Positions 33,451 to 44,455 of a stretch of 64,000 bases of DNA are shown here, piece by piece. How positions within the stretch are numbered: position 1 is the stretch's first letter; each line of letters opens with the position of its first letter. The translations under genes were made by a program, and so were the position numbers. The DNA lies in assembly GCA_905147135.1 (NCBI GenBank), contig LR990064.1:11488001-11552000 (forward strand). Direction: 5' to 3'. The notes beneath the pieces are model-generated. The model saw nothing but the letters and a program-made list of their open reading frames with translations. It made no database searches and was not told the origin of the DNA. The DNA is from Blastobasis lacticolella. Taxonomy: Eukaryota > Arthropoda > Insecta > Lepidoptera > Blastobasidae.

Positions 33451-35935
33451 TAAGCAGTCGATTGCAATACAAAACAAAAACCAAAAAACGCATTGATATC
33501 GGTTTAGTAGTTTGTTAGAACTCTGTTAATTCCGACTTTTCAGGCTGCTGCAGTACCCCCCTGGTGGTATATTGCCATAAACATGTCTAAGAACCTGCTC
33601 TGATATGCTACCTTTTAAATGCGAAAAACTCAGTAGATTTCGAGATAAATGGTAACAGATATACGTACAAACACACAAACAATCTCTAACCCCAAACGCA
33701 TATACCGCCTTCGTTCGTTCCGTTCGTTGTGGGTTTTAATTACAAGGAAGCCTTCGCGCATTCTTTTTGCTACGATGTATATTAGATCCTAAATATTGTT
33801 ATTCGTTATCTCGCGGTTATCATAATGCCAGTTATCTGACACGATAAAGTTTCCGGCCAAAATCTAGGCTCTATTTAATGATCTATTCTTAGACTCGGCT
33901 GATATCAATAGTGTAAGCCGAGAAACAATTTTGAGCCGGCTTAATATAGGCAAAGCCACAGAGGAGCCCACAAATCCACAATAGACACATACATACGTAC
34001 ATAAAGCTCACGCCTGTGTCCCACAGGTGGGGTAGGCGGAGACGATGAACCGGCAATTTGTGAATTAAAAATCCATTAACGCTCCTGTCAAAGGCGCACA
34101 ATTTATTTTCCGATGAGTCGAATTATTCTATTCTTGTTATTATAGCAATAACACCTTCCATTTAGAAATTAAAATTATTAGCATATTCTGGAGTTATTTT
34201 CGACATTTATATTATCTGCCAAGTATGGAGTTCAAGCCAAAACCTTCCACTGTTGAAAGATGCTCATGCCCAGGAGTGGACGATTACTGGCTGGAAGGGT
34301 GCAACATTTCGCCTTGGACACCATACCAGTAGCATGTAGTTTCAACTGTTTATGTATTGTCAAATCGACTAAATAACATAACCGGTCAGCAGCAGAATTT
34401 ACTCTGGTATTTAGCGTCGTTTCCTACCGATCTTTCAATGTTACCGTTACGCAAACGGTGCACCAAGACCTCTAATTGCGGAATAGTAAACAGTTTTGCA
34501 GCAGTTATGAATGGATATCTCTATTATTAGAGAGGCATTTGTACTAATATTAGCTGCGGGTATTTTCGCGGCGGTCCGCTCTCTTGCAAAGACGCGCGTG
34601 GAATGAGGTCGGGCTGTTCCAATTTTAAATTTCGATTGTCGGAAAGGTCTGATACTTGTACTTTCACTGGCTGGTTGATTTTCTTTTTCTTATCTTCTTT
34701 TTTATAGGTTAGCTAGGCTACATACTTTTTACTCCCGTTAGTAGTTTTGTATTTGTTGCTATGCTTGTTTTGTCCTGAATCCTGTCTGTGTTTGATTTTA
34801 TTTTGTGCCAATTTATCAAGTTTTCTCTGTCAATTTTCTTCTCACCCAACCCCAGAAGTTACAAAGTTAAATTAATATCAAGATATTAAATTCTGGCAGA
34901 AGCGATTGGCTCATTGAAGTTTATTCGACCGTACACGTGGCGATCTATTATTACGTACCCACTCGAGAGTGATCTTTACTCGCGGAGCGTACCTCTTCTA
35001 CTCGTCTTTGTCTTCGTGAAACGTTTCTGTATTTACTACTGCGCACATTGATATACCTTTTCTGTTAACTCGCACTACTTAAATAGCTACATAATATTTC
35101 AATTACATCACAATTACAATTGTTTATATTTTAGTCACTCCTATCTGGATTAGATTGTTGATGAATCCGTTTCATCTCTTTTTTTAATAGCTTAAATAGA
35201 GATTAGATTTTAGATTGCGCTTTGATAGACCGGACCAAACCATTGCAATGGTTCCTACAGTGTTTTCATTCTTTTTGGCCTCTTGAATGTAGATATCTTA
35301 AAACCCTTTCTCCCATTCTTTTCTTTCTTTCCCGATAACTTGTATTGTCGCAAGTGGACACCTTATTTGCGATACTCCACACTGCACCCTGCGAATCGCA
35401 TGCGTTTTCAAGTCAATCCCACTCGTAGCATCATCGTTACACGGTGTGTACCAAAATCAAACTCAGTTACTTTTCCCTTGCGAACTTATCACCTCAACTT
35501 GCGCCCAACCCGTTTGACACACTCACGGTCCTGTTACACCACTCTCGCGGGTATTAATAGCGGACTGATAAGTTCCGTTAACCGCGTATCCCTGTCCCGC
35601 TCGATCCGACCCGTTTCCCCCGAGAGGGAGCGAGACGATGGACGATTTATCGACGTTGAATCGTGCGCGTATGGGACATGCGCTCGCGTCGCGTGCGCAC
35701 GCGAATTTTACGGCTTAACGATTTGGGGTGTAATGTATTGTTTCTCTTTTTATGCGATATCGTTGCGGTGTTTCTTTTTTTAATTATTGATTGGTTTGCT
35801 GCTATTTGAGTCGCGTTTTTAGGCTGCAAGTGGACGTGTGCTGTTCTATATTTTTTAATTATAAATACTTAATACATATATCTAATAACTTGCAGTGCCC
35901 GTAAGGGTTCATAATGTTAATGTAACTTATGAAGC

Positions 35936-35960
35936 AATAAATAAATAAATAAATAAATAA
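35936..35960. repeat. (AATA)n microsatellite
   Basis: About six tandem AATA units. They follow a GTAACTTATGAAGC motif and may be the tail of an old retroelement. Confidence 0.9.
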
Positions 35961-36706
35961 TATGTATAAATATCGACGTATGTGATACGTCGTCAATAGT
36001 TCCTCACATCTCAGGGACAAATTTGTTTGCCACCTTTTGGCGAAAAAAGAAAATGCATGCTCTAGCTATCAATGTGAAGATTAACGATGAAGACACACAG
36101 CCTGTATAACTTAAATTTGAAAGAGTTCCATCAAACAGGTTGACCGTTACGAGCTGTGGTCAGCTGTTGATGGCGACCGAAAGTCCTGATTAGCTGTAAA
36201 TACGCAAAACAGGGCCTAACTTCACTCAAAGTGTAACATTCCGTCGAAACGAAAGCGGTTTAACAACTATTTCACCTGAATTGCTATGTTTTCTTATGAT
36301 TCTTCTAGTTCTTTATTGCAGACACTAAATATCCATAAAATAATACATTATAATACAATCAAAAACGTATCAACGTATTTCTTTTTTTTTTTTTCGCACT
36401 TCACACGATATATCACCTATGTACACTCATATATAGTATTATGTATTTAAACAAATAATATTTATTTATTTATTTCTTGTAGCACTTTTGTCCGTGCTTC
36501 ACTAGGGGGCCCACTGAAAACCAGCGTCACGGCAACTGTCGTGGCATATGCTGAGTGTGGCCCTATTGCACTCTCCACATGGCACAAGTAACGAGATTAG
36601 AGTATCTTTTTTCTTTTTCTTGTTTTGTTATTGTCTCTGTTTGATTATATTTTTTAAATTTAATTTTAAGAATTTTGTGCTGTGTGTTTGAGTGTAATAA
36701 ATGTGT

Positions 36707-36736
36707 TTTACTTTACTTTACTTTACTTTACTTTAC
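36707..36736. repeat. (TTTAC)n microsatellite
   Basis: About five to six TTTAC units directly after GTAATAAATGTG, which contains an AATAAA-like signal. This could be the 3' tail of an old retroelement or retrocopy. Confidence 0.85.
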
Positions 36737-37640
36737 AAAAACGAAATTTACATTGAAAAGGTGTGAAATAGACAATTTTTGGACTCGAGACACGAGTTGA
36801 CTCGATAAGCAGTTTTACAACAAAAAGTCATACTTTTCAAGTTCAACCATTAAGGGCGAATCACTTTTGTGGCTGACCTTACAGTATAGAAGGTAGAAAC
36901 AACCATAATATATTTTGTACGATTATCGTGCCCCGTGACTGGTAGTGTAAGAAGTTCGCAGTACTTAATGTAATGTAGGGATCATAAAACAGAAACCCCT
37001 ATTGGTACTGGTTCCAAAGTGGGATTCGAATCTGTCTAGCCCTCTTGCTAGGCAGACTCTAGGACTGTCATCTGATTGTCTTGCGTAATATTATATCCTA
37101 ATTACCCGAATGTGACAGGAGGGTTATGTTTTTCGAGCGTATGTATGTATGTCTATTTCTCTGGCACGGGCTACAGCCCTAGCTCAATGGATTTTTACAA
37201 ATGAGATGTTGTTAGATTCGTCTTGGTCGCGCGACTAACACTGGGTGCAGTAAAATTTAAACAATTCAAAATTACGTTCGATTTTTTTTTCTCTAAAACG
37301 ACCCGAATGAATTTCAATATAAAGGTCTTCAATAGAAGATTACAAAAAATAGATACAACTTATACACTTAGGTATTTTTGATTTTCAGTTTTTTAACAGC
37401 CGTCGGGGTTTATAGTGCTTGTACTACTTGTTCTCTTGTTTATAGTTCTTGTACTATTTAGTACTTAGATCTTCCTGTTGAAGTTTACTAAACTTGTGTC
37501 GTTATTTGCTAGATACATAACATGGTTGGTTGTGTTGCTTGTGTCTCTCAGATTCATGGACCGGTCAGGCTGTCTAGGAGAGTAACAGCAAAGTTAGACA
37601 AGTGGAAGGATTTCCTCCTTTGTTCGGCTTAGATGTGGTT

Positions 37641-37690
37641 ATAATATTGCGTAATAAATGTATTTATAATATTGCGTAATAAATGTATTA
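37641..37690. repeat. 25-bp tandem duplication
   Basis: The unit ATAATATTGCGTAATAAATG plus TATTT occurs twice head to tail with one terminal difference. Confidence 0.9.
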
Positions 37691-38313
37691 CCTTAGTCGT
37701 CTTGAAAGTAAAGCGATGCCAATCAAATGTTTCCTTACAAATCCGTTCAAAGCACTTTCGATATCCTGGTCTGAAATTACCGTTATCGTGTTTGATCAAG
37801 ACCTTCCAATATTTAAAAGCTTTTAATCCAAAATTCTATTAAATGCGCGCGTAAATACCAAGCGTTTATTAAACGAAAATTTTCCAACGGATTCAATCAC
37901 CGCTTTTACTTGTGGGGTAATTAATTAGTGATTACGTGAGCCGAAAAGCGGCCGTTTGTCCGCGGCCATGTTGGAAACCGGACTCGGTGATTCGAAATTT
38001 AAATACTGTATCGATGTGAAAGAATGCGACTTACCGCTATAAGTGGACTGCTCGAGTTCTTTTTTTCTTCTTTTTTATTATTATCGGCCGTAAATCAAGC
38101 GGCGATAAACATTCTCGTTTCACGGATATGATAATTAGTTTGCGATTTGTTTTCGGAACGTTTGGTTGGTATCTGTTTGTGCGTGAGACGTCGAGAATCA
38201 TTGCGATTGTTCTAAAAATAAATTTTAATGTTAATTTGATTTAATTCGTGACATTTTACGCACAGATTTCGAACCTGAATAAAATATTGTTCTTTAATTC
38301 CTGAATAAAATAT

Positions 38314-38437
38314 GGCTCCTTAGAGGCGGGCAACGCATTGGTGGCACCCCTGGTGTTGCTGATGTCCATAGGCGGTGGTGACCACTTTCCATCAGGTGGC
38401 CCGCATGCCTATTTGTCTGCCGTATTGCATAAAAAAG
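38314..38437 (+). mobile_element. LINE A 3' end, short copy
   Basis: GGCTCCTTAGAGGCGGGCAA through TGCCGTATTGCATAAAAAA. It contains only the last ~115 bp of the element. Confidence 0.9.
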
Positions 38438-38734
38438 AAGTTCAGTATCGCATTTATAATATAGGTGTAGTCAAAAAAATAGGAAGTGCCATCGAGCTCG
38501 TCTGTATGAACTTCAGTTACTCGTCACAGCATCAAAGTCTAGATAATACAAGACTTTCTACGGAGCATAAAGTGCTCCCACACAGCGATGACACAAGCTT
38601 TGCGGTAAAGTGGCGCCTGCGCATCTTACTAGACCGGTTTTGTTGTTTACTAGTCTTCTGTTACGTTCGTATAGATGGAGGTTATGACCCCCTCTCTGTC
38701 CACCGAATTCATATCCAAGACCAATGTGGTCACC

Positions 38735-38890
38735 TTGGCGTTTAATGTCCCGGTTGTGCTCTTGGCGAGGGCTCGGGGTCCGTTTTGACCTTGATCCAGA
38801 ATTTGGCAGATCAGGTAATTACGGTGGAGCAGCTGCCGTCTGATCTCCGTGACCCTGCGCAACTAGGGGAACATGACCAGATTAGATGAG
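38735..38890 (-). mobile_element. SINE family 2 body fragment
   Basis: GACCTTGATCCAGAATTTGG, CAGATCAGGTAATTACGGTG and CTGATCTCCGTGACCCTGCG match the minus-strand body of the copy at 13615-13912. The tRNA-like head is missing. Confidence 0.8.
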
Positions 38891-39674
38891 ACTGCTTAAC
38901 AGTGGGCGCAGCACTACTTACGATACTGCGGTGCCGATCTATAGGGAGCAGCTAGCAGCAGCTGCAGCAGCAGATAGTTGACGCTAATCCTTACGTTGTA
39001 TGAAAATAGACTCGCCTTCAGGAGGCGCGAGCGAGTCGACCTTGGTCGGACGTCCAACCACGTCCTGCGCATCCGATAGCTACCATATTTTATACTACGT
39101 AAGGATTGATTTCAACTGGCTGACCGCCTCCTAGATAAGGGCTGCCATAGTATCATATGTAGCCGCCTTTCAACGGCTGAGATGATGATGATAATGACGA
39201 TGACACATTAAAGGTCGCGATTTACACACCAACAGCATCACTCGTTTTCTTCCATGGGGGGAATATAGAAACTACATTGTTCCACTTGCTACGGTCCCGC
39301 CCTTCTTCCCCATTCATTAACCTTTTCGGACGGACGGTCGTCGGTTTAGAGTACACTTAATTTACTTTATATATTAAATAAATTGATAATAAAATAGGAT
39401 TTTAATAGGTTGCTCCGTTTCGGCGTGCAGGAAGGACGAGACGGACTTTCACTTTAATCATACTATTTACTTTCACTATACTTACGTTTAGTTGCGATGT
39501 TGTACTTAACAACACCGTTCTAACTGTATATTGACGCAGATTGACGCTTGCTTTTTGTTGATTGGTATTTTGCTCTCCGTTTGTTTGTAACATACTAGGT
39601 ACCGAGTAGGTAGGTACTGAGGATTCTTTTTTTTATTTAGAACTAAAAAGCATCCAGATTGACCATGACAAACA

Positions 39675-39790
39675 ATCGCATCCCGCCGTCTCTCCCTATG
39701 TATCTATAGATCTTTTAAACAACAGATAATGTGACTCAAGGGGTAGGTTTATAAGCAAGAAAAAAAGGTAGGTAAAGTAGTGCTTATATA
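39675..39790 (-). repeat. Dispersed repeat family C, copy 4
   Basis: CATCCCGCCGTCTCTCCCTA, ATCTTTTAAACAACAG and GGTTTATAAGCAAGAA are the reverse complement of the family middle. Part of the sequence is deleted. Confidence 0.7.
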
Positions 39791-39884
39791 AGTGAATGAT
39801 AATTGCTAAGTTTTACATTTCAACAACTATGAAAACATATGGAAGCAATAAAATAAAACATTTGAAAACATTACATTAAATAAT

Positions 39885-40565
39885 AGTAGTTTATGCAACT
39901 GTCATATAAAAGGGGGTTGTAAAACATGAGTGTCTGATGAAACATGATAATAGTTTGACACGAGTGTTTTAATACCTAATTATATGCAGTTGTATATGTC
40001 GCAGCCAAATGGTTAAATTAGCCGGTTAATCAAACGGCTAGCTATTTAAGCAGTTATTTAATTGAAAATTGGCCAAATTCATGAACTTTGAAAGTAAAGT
40101 CAAATGAACGATATTGCCTCGAGTTTACGGAGCTCTTCCATTCATTGTCATAATGCTAACCTAAACTAACCGAATAGAAACCTAATGCAAACTATTATTA
40201 TACTTTAAAGTTATTGTGGGTAGGTTAGCATTGGAACAATGTGTGGAAGAGCTGCGTAAACTCGAAGCAATATCGTTTTTTCAACATCACTTTAAAATCT
40301 TATGAAACTGGCAAATTTTCAACAAAAAACTGCTCAAATATCTAGCCGTTTTGTTAACCGGCTAATTTAACCATCCGGCTGCGACATATACACTACTTTA
40401 TCTACGCTCATATTTTTATGTTAAAATATCGTACCTATAATTTTCTCAACTTAGCTGGAAGCAAGCTGCGTGTCAGTTCCGTTGTATCTACGCGTAGAGG
40501 ATATCAAGCGGCGGGAAATTCACTTTACTACTTTCACATTTATCTATTTATTTGCTTAAAATAAG
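39885..40565 (+). repeat. Dispersed repeat H, copy 1, interrupted by a foldback element
   Basis: TAGTAGTTTATGCAACTGTC, AACATGAGTGTCTG, then AATTATATGCAGTTG up to 39992. It resumes at 40387 with TATACACTACTTTATCTACG and continues to GGATATCAAGCGGCGGGAAA. The copy at 63620-64000 lacks the foldback and supplies the empty site. Confidence 0.85.
39997..40386. mobile_element. 390-bp foldback element with long inverted repeats, TATA duplication
   Basis: The element begins TGTCGCAGCC and ends GGCTGCGACA. The outer arms read GGTTAAATTAGCCGGTTAA and CGGCTAG in inverted orientation, and the similarity continues, with changes, for about 180 bp per arm (for example GAGTTTACGGAGCTCTTCCA against its partner GGAAGAGCTGCGTAAACTC). 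TATA flanks both ends (39993-39996, 40387-40390). The related site near 63.8 kb has a single CATA there, which fits a 4-bp target duplication. There is no coding capacity. Confidence 0.85.
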
Positions 40566-41550
40566 AAAAAAACATTCACAAACACAATTTACAACAATTA
40601 CAATAAATATTCTGTTTAGCGGGAAAACAATTACACAGAATATAAACAGGAAAATTTAAATTTGAATTTGTTAAAGCCATCTAAGTATTCAGCCTACATT
40701 ACGCCGTGTCCCGGCGCCCGACAAAAAATTAAAAAATAAAAGTGTTGCATAATGATTAAAAAGTTATTTTACGATACAGCTGTAATGAAAATAGAATGGA
40801 AAATGCTGTATCGAAAAGTAATTTTTTAAAATTTTATAGTCTGGCGTGAAAAAAGTGTCCCCTTAAACGACTGTTTTCGAATATGTAATTGGAACATTAA
40901 GCTATGAGTGTAGATAAAAGAAGTTTAGATGCTGTAATTTGTGCTGGTATTTTTTAGTTGGATTGGTTTTTTTGATAGTAGCCAAACTCTTACTTTGAAA
41001 ACGTAATAGAAGTTTCACTAACCCTATCGAAAAATCAAGAAAGTCTAGCCTAGATTCTTCTCAAAAACCTATTACAGTTTTTGTTCCGCGTATACAAAAA
41101 CTTCAGATCTTACCATATTAGATACATTTCAGTCGGTCCCAACCGACCAGTTGACGTTGAGCTATCAACTCTGCCACTTTCTTTAGGCCGCAGTATAGCC
41201 TAGAAGGTCAAGTTAAGCTGGCCCCGGTCCGGACAGTTAGCTAGTGAAAGTGGTCCGCAAAAGTGAAACGGACTAACGCAGCGTTGGAGTTCGCTCCGTG
41301 AAAAATTGCAGAGCCAGGTGAGACCAACTTCTATTACGGAGGGGCCGAAAGTTGAAATGTCAATTTGGAAGTGTACGTGCGTGGTGTTTCGGAGTTTTCG
41401 GAAAGACGCGAATGAAATTGTGACGATTATGTGCGACGAGATTAAGTTACTTTTGGAGTTTGCCTTTTATTTACTTTGTGAATTGCGAATTGGCTTTTTA
41501 TTATATATGAGCGAGCATTTGGTATAGTATATAAATAAATAAATATGCTT

Positions 41551-41775
41551 TGAAAATTCAGACAGCGCCATCTAGCCCCAAAGTAAGCAAAGCGTGTGTT
41601 ATGGGTGCCAGAAAACTGATAAACTACTTATACATTTCTTATTTATTATTATAGATACAACACCCAAAGCCATAACAGAAATTAAAATTCATCATTTCAA
41701 TTTGTGCCCGACCAGGAATCGAAACCGGGACCTATGCTTGGCAGCATGTTTATCAACTGATCCACTCAGGCTTTC
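41551..41775 (-). mobile_element. tRNA-derived SINE family 1, copy
   Basis: AGACAGCGCCATCTAGCCCC, ACAACACCCA and GGAATCGAAACCGGGACC (box B reverse) are followed by GATCCACTCAGGC. It is a diverged copy. Confidence 0.8.
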
Positions 41776-41980
41776 ATTAATAGTAGGCCTTTTGTGACCT
41801 TGACTCAAATGTACTTTAGTAATCAATTTTAAGCTGGTGATAGGTATTAATATCCACTACCACTATTTTTAGGTCAGTGGTTCAAATCGTGTAGATTCAT
41901 GCGTAGGTACCACTTAAAGACAGACTCACACCGTGCCCTTTACAGCAAAAATTCATACCTTTTCGTAGCTAGACCTTATT

Positions 41981-42098
41981 ATGTCAATCGATAGACATAC
42001 CGGCAAGCGGGCCAACACCAGGGGTATCACCAATGCATTGCCTATCTCCGCCCTCCACTTCCACACCCACGGTTCCCCATGGAGCACTGGAGACCTTA
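41981..42098 (-). mobile_element. SINE-like family T fragment
   Basis: ATGTCAATCGATAGACATAC, GCAAGCGGGCC, CACCAATGCATTGCC and CCACGGTTCCCCATGGAGCA on the plus strand match 1555-1745. There is a deletion in the tail. A different sequence follows. Confidence 0.7.
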
Positions 42099-42690
42099 CT
42101 GCACCAATTTCTTTTTATTATAATTGTCTCAAACATAACCTATTTGTTATTTTCCGTGTTAATAAGGTCAGTATTTGTATACATCGCCATGTATGCCAGG
42201 TCACGGCCACCGAACAGTTGTGTCGTCCCCATGCCTCGTACATAACGAGTCTAGCTTCAGTAGCGACTATTGCGGATGTGTATCAGTAGGCCATGGACAC
42301 GGCAGCTGGTTTATCTAATATGGAGGCTTTTTCGTGAATTTAGCACGAAAATTGCATTAAATTTTACACGCCTCGGAGACAGCGGCCCCCGAAAACTGTG
42401 GAATTGGTCACGTCTTTCTTTTAGTGGTGTTCAAAATCACAGCACGGTGCTGGCACAAATTACTACTGGTATAAGGAAAATTGTATTTTTCTTTGATATG
42501 CTAGATATTTTTAAGCATACATATGTATCTATTGGCACGTCGATAGCTCGTATTATAATGTATGTCCGTTTAAGGCGTGCTGGTTTTAGTTGTATAGGTA
42601 GGATTGAGGGTTGTGTGCAAATTTTGCATGGAATGGATCAAGTCGCCATTAAATCAGGGAAAACCCGTTTCAGACCGAAGTACTCTATTC

Positions 42691-43034
42691 TAAGAGAGGT
42701 AGGGCATAGCGGGGTATCCCGTTTGAATTGGAGCCGCCCGACTGGGGAAGTACCTCCACCTTACAGAATACCGCAGCTAAACAATACTCTTTTAAATAGT
42801 ATTGTGTTTCTGCCGGTGAGTAAGGTTTCCAGAGCTCCATGGGGTGGGAATTTGGGGAACCGTGGCTTTGGCAGTGGAGGGATATTTGCCTTTTTGCTGC
42901 CAGAGTAACGTGTTATGGAGGTGGGCAACGCATTGGCGATAGTCTCAGTGTTGTTAATGTCTATAGGCAGTGGTGACCACTTTCCATCAGGTGGCCCGCT
43001 TGCCTGTTTGCCTATCGTATGACATAAAAAAAAA
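42691..43034 (+). mobile_element. SINE-like family T, near-complete copy
   Basis: CTAAGAGAGGTAGGGCATAG to TATCGTATGACAT plus a 9-A tail. It is the plus-strand twin of 1545-1889. The open frame running through it (42270-42908) spans the repeat boundary and is not a gene. A tail-like stretch of another element (TTGCTGATGTCC...GCATGCCTCCCTAG) follows at about 43080-43160. Confidence 0.85.
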
Positions 43035-43760
43035 GAAAGAAAAAAAGTACACCTCAAAAGCCGGCACCTCATTCGTTACCCTTAGGTTGCTGATGTCCTG
43101 GACAATGGCTACCACTTACCAAGGTGCGTCGTCTGACCGCATGCCTCCCTAGCTAATAAAAGAAAATATACGCTGGTCGGTCATACCCACATCCTCTTCT
43201 TAGCGTATCAATGATAAACACTATGTGAAAGAGGGTGGCCAGATATGTCCGTCCTTAGGAGCGACTTCACATAGCGGCGCCAATGTACTCATGACCATGA
43301 CAAAAACAACTGCGCCGAAATATCGAGGTAAAAACAATGGATCATTCCCGTTGTTCCCCGAATGCTATACCCCGACAACGGGAATTTAAGTTTCGTTGTC
43401 CCCCGAATTGAAAAATGGGGGACAACATCGTGATGAAAACAATACTAACCGTGGTTACAAACCCGATAACATTTGCGATGAAAGTGTAGTGAATAACCAC
43501 GAAAGTCTTAAAATCTACACTATAAGGTAGTGGACAAAAACTTAGCTACAATGACAGCTCTATCGGCACCTGTCACAGTCTGTAATGGCATGACACTGTA
43601 CGATACTCATTATCGACAATGCGCCGGCCTAATTTCACCGATCGATTGTTGTGGGCATGCGGCGCGGATGTCGCGGCGCCATGTTGGGTTGGAAAAAGTA
43701 GGCTCAAGACTTTGTGGTGGCTAAGGAAGAGTCAATTGCGGATTTATTGAAATATTGGTA

Positions 43761-44013
43761 GAGCTCGTCTAGTCTAAAAAAACGCGCCCCACTACTTAGT
43801 TAGTTGATTTCGATGTGTGAGTGCAAATATTGATAACGACACTTCATCTGTGTGGGGGAGCCCATGAACGACGCGTATTCCTACGTTTGAATCTCACCGG
43901 CAACTGAATGACCAATTATAACGGCATTTGTATATGTATTGCGTCCATATTTTAAACTTGCTTGTGTGCGTTAATGCGATAGTGGGGCGCGTCATTTTAG
44001 ATTAGACGAGCTC
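43761..44013. mobile_element. MITE M, copy 1 (253 bp, TA duplication)
   Basis: The inverted ends are GAGCTCGTCTAGTCTAAAAA on the left and, inverted, GAGCTCGTCTAATCTAAAAT on the right, extending to GACGCGCCCCAC (about 32 bp in total). TA flanks both sides (43759-43760 and 44014-44015). Two further copies are at 54676-54926 and 62345-62595. There is no coding sequence. The TA duplication points to the Tc1/mariner (IS630) superfamily. Confidence 0.9.
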
Positions 44014-44420
44014 TACTGCGTTTATTATGAACGATGAGGAAACTCCCGATTTGCTTGCTAAGTAATTCATCCCATTTCGTACCCAAAATTCGTAGCTAGC
44101 TACTTACCTCTCTAGCTCTTAGCTAGTTCTCTTAACATAAGGTTGGCTGGGCATAAGGTTGGGTTTGGCTGCCTCTTTTATATAATATTTATTATACATT
44201 CAGCGCAAGACTTTGGCTTTTAATTAAAAAATAATTAAAGTATCAAGATGACTCGAGACAGTTTAACTGGCTCTTATGAATTGGCCGCCGATGTCAAAGG
44301 GATAAGGCTCCAAAAGGATTTTTAAACTAGAAAAACAAAGTGAAAACTGTCTACCACAATCCCTTGGATCCTGGCGAAATTATTATTCATATAAACTAGA
44401 TGATATTTTATTTGTTATGT

Positions 44421-44455
44421 AAACTAATCATCATTTTTTTGTTCGCAGGTAAGTA
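44421..44455 (+). other. JIL-1: Candidate recursive splice (ratchet) site in the 43.5 kb intron
   Basis: AACTAATCATCATTTTTTT runs into GTTCGCAG, followed immediately by GTAAGTA. This combines a branchpoint-like CTAAT about 20 nt upstream, a T-rich tract, a 3' splice site (AG at 44447-44448) and a consensus 5' splice site starting at 44449, with zero exon between them. Such sites are known in Drosophila, where very long introns are removed in steps. Here it would split the intron into segments of 27,604 and 15,940 bp. It is on the gene's strand. Confidence 0.6.

Noticed and set aside
35283..35783. 166-codon open frame as a gene
   Set aside because: The translation is low in recognisable structure, rich in scattered Arg/Ser and ends in a Phe run. 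It seems to be open by chance in a CpG-rich block.
37010..37075. Box B-like motif (GATTCGAATC on either strand) as another SINE 2 copy
   Set aside because: Only the ~15 bp around the box match the family. The rest is too different to assign.
41225..41325. Exon-like stretch ending GAGCCAG/GTGAGAC as an alternative first exon
   Set aside because: The donor match is good, but there is no evident start codon context, promoter or coding content, and the upstream limit cannot be set from sequence alone.
42270..42908. 212-codon plus-strand open frame as a gene
   Set aside because: Its last third is the family T element, which is repeated elsewhere in the window, and the first part has no recognisable protein features or splice context.
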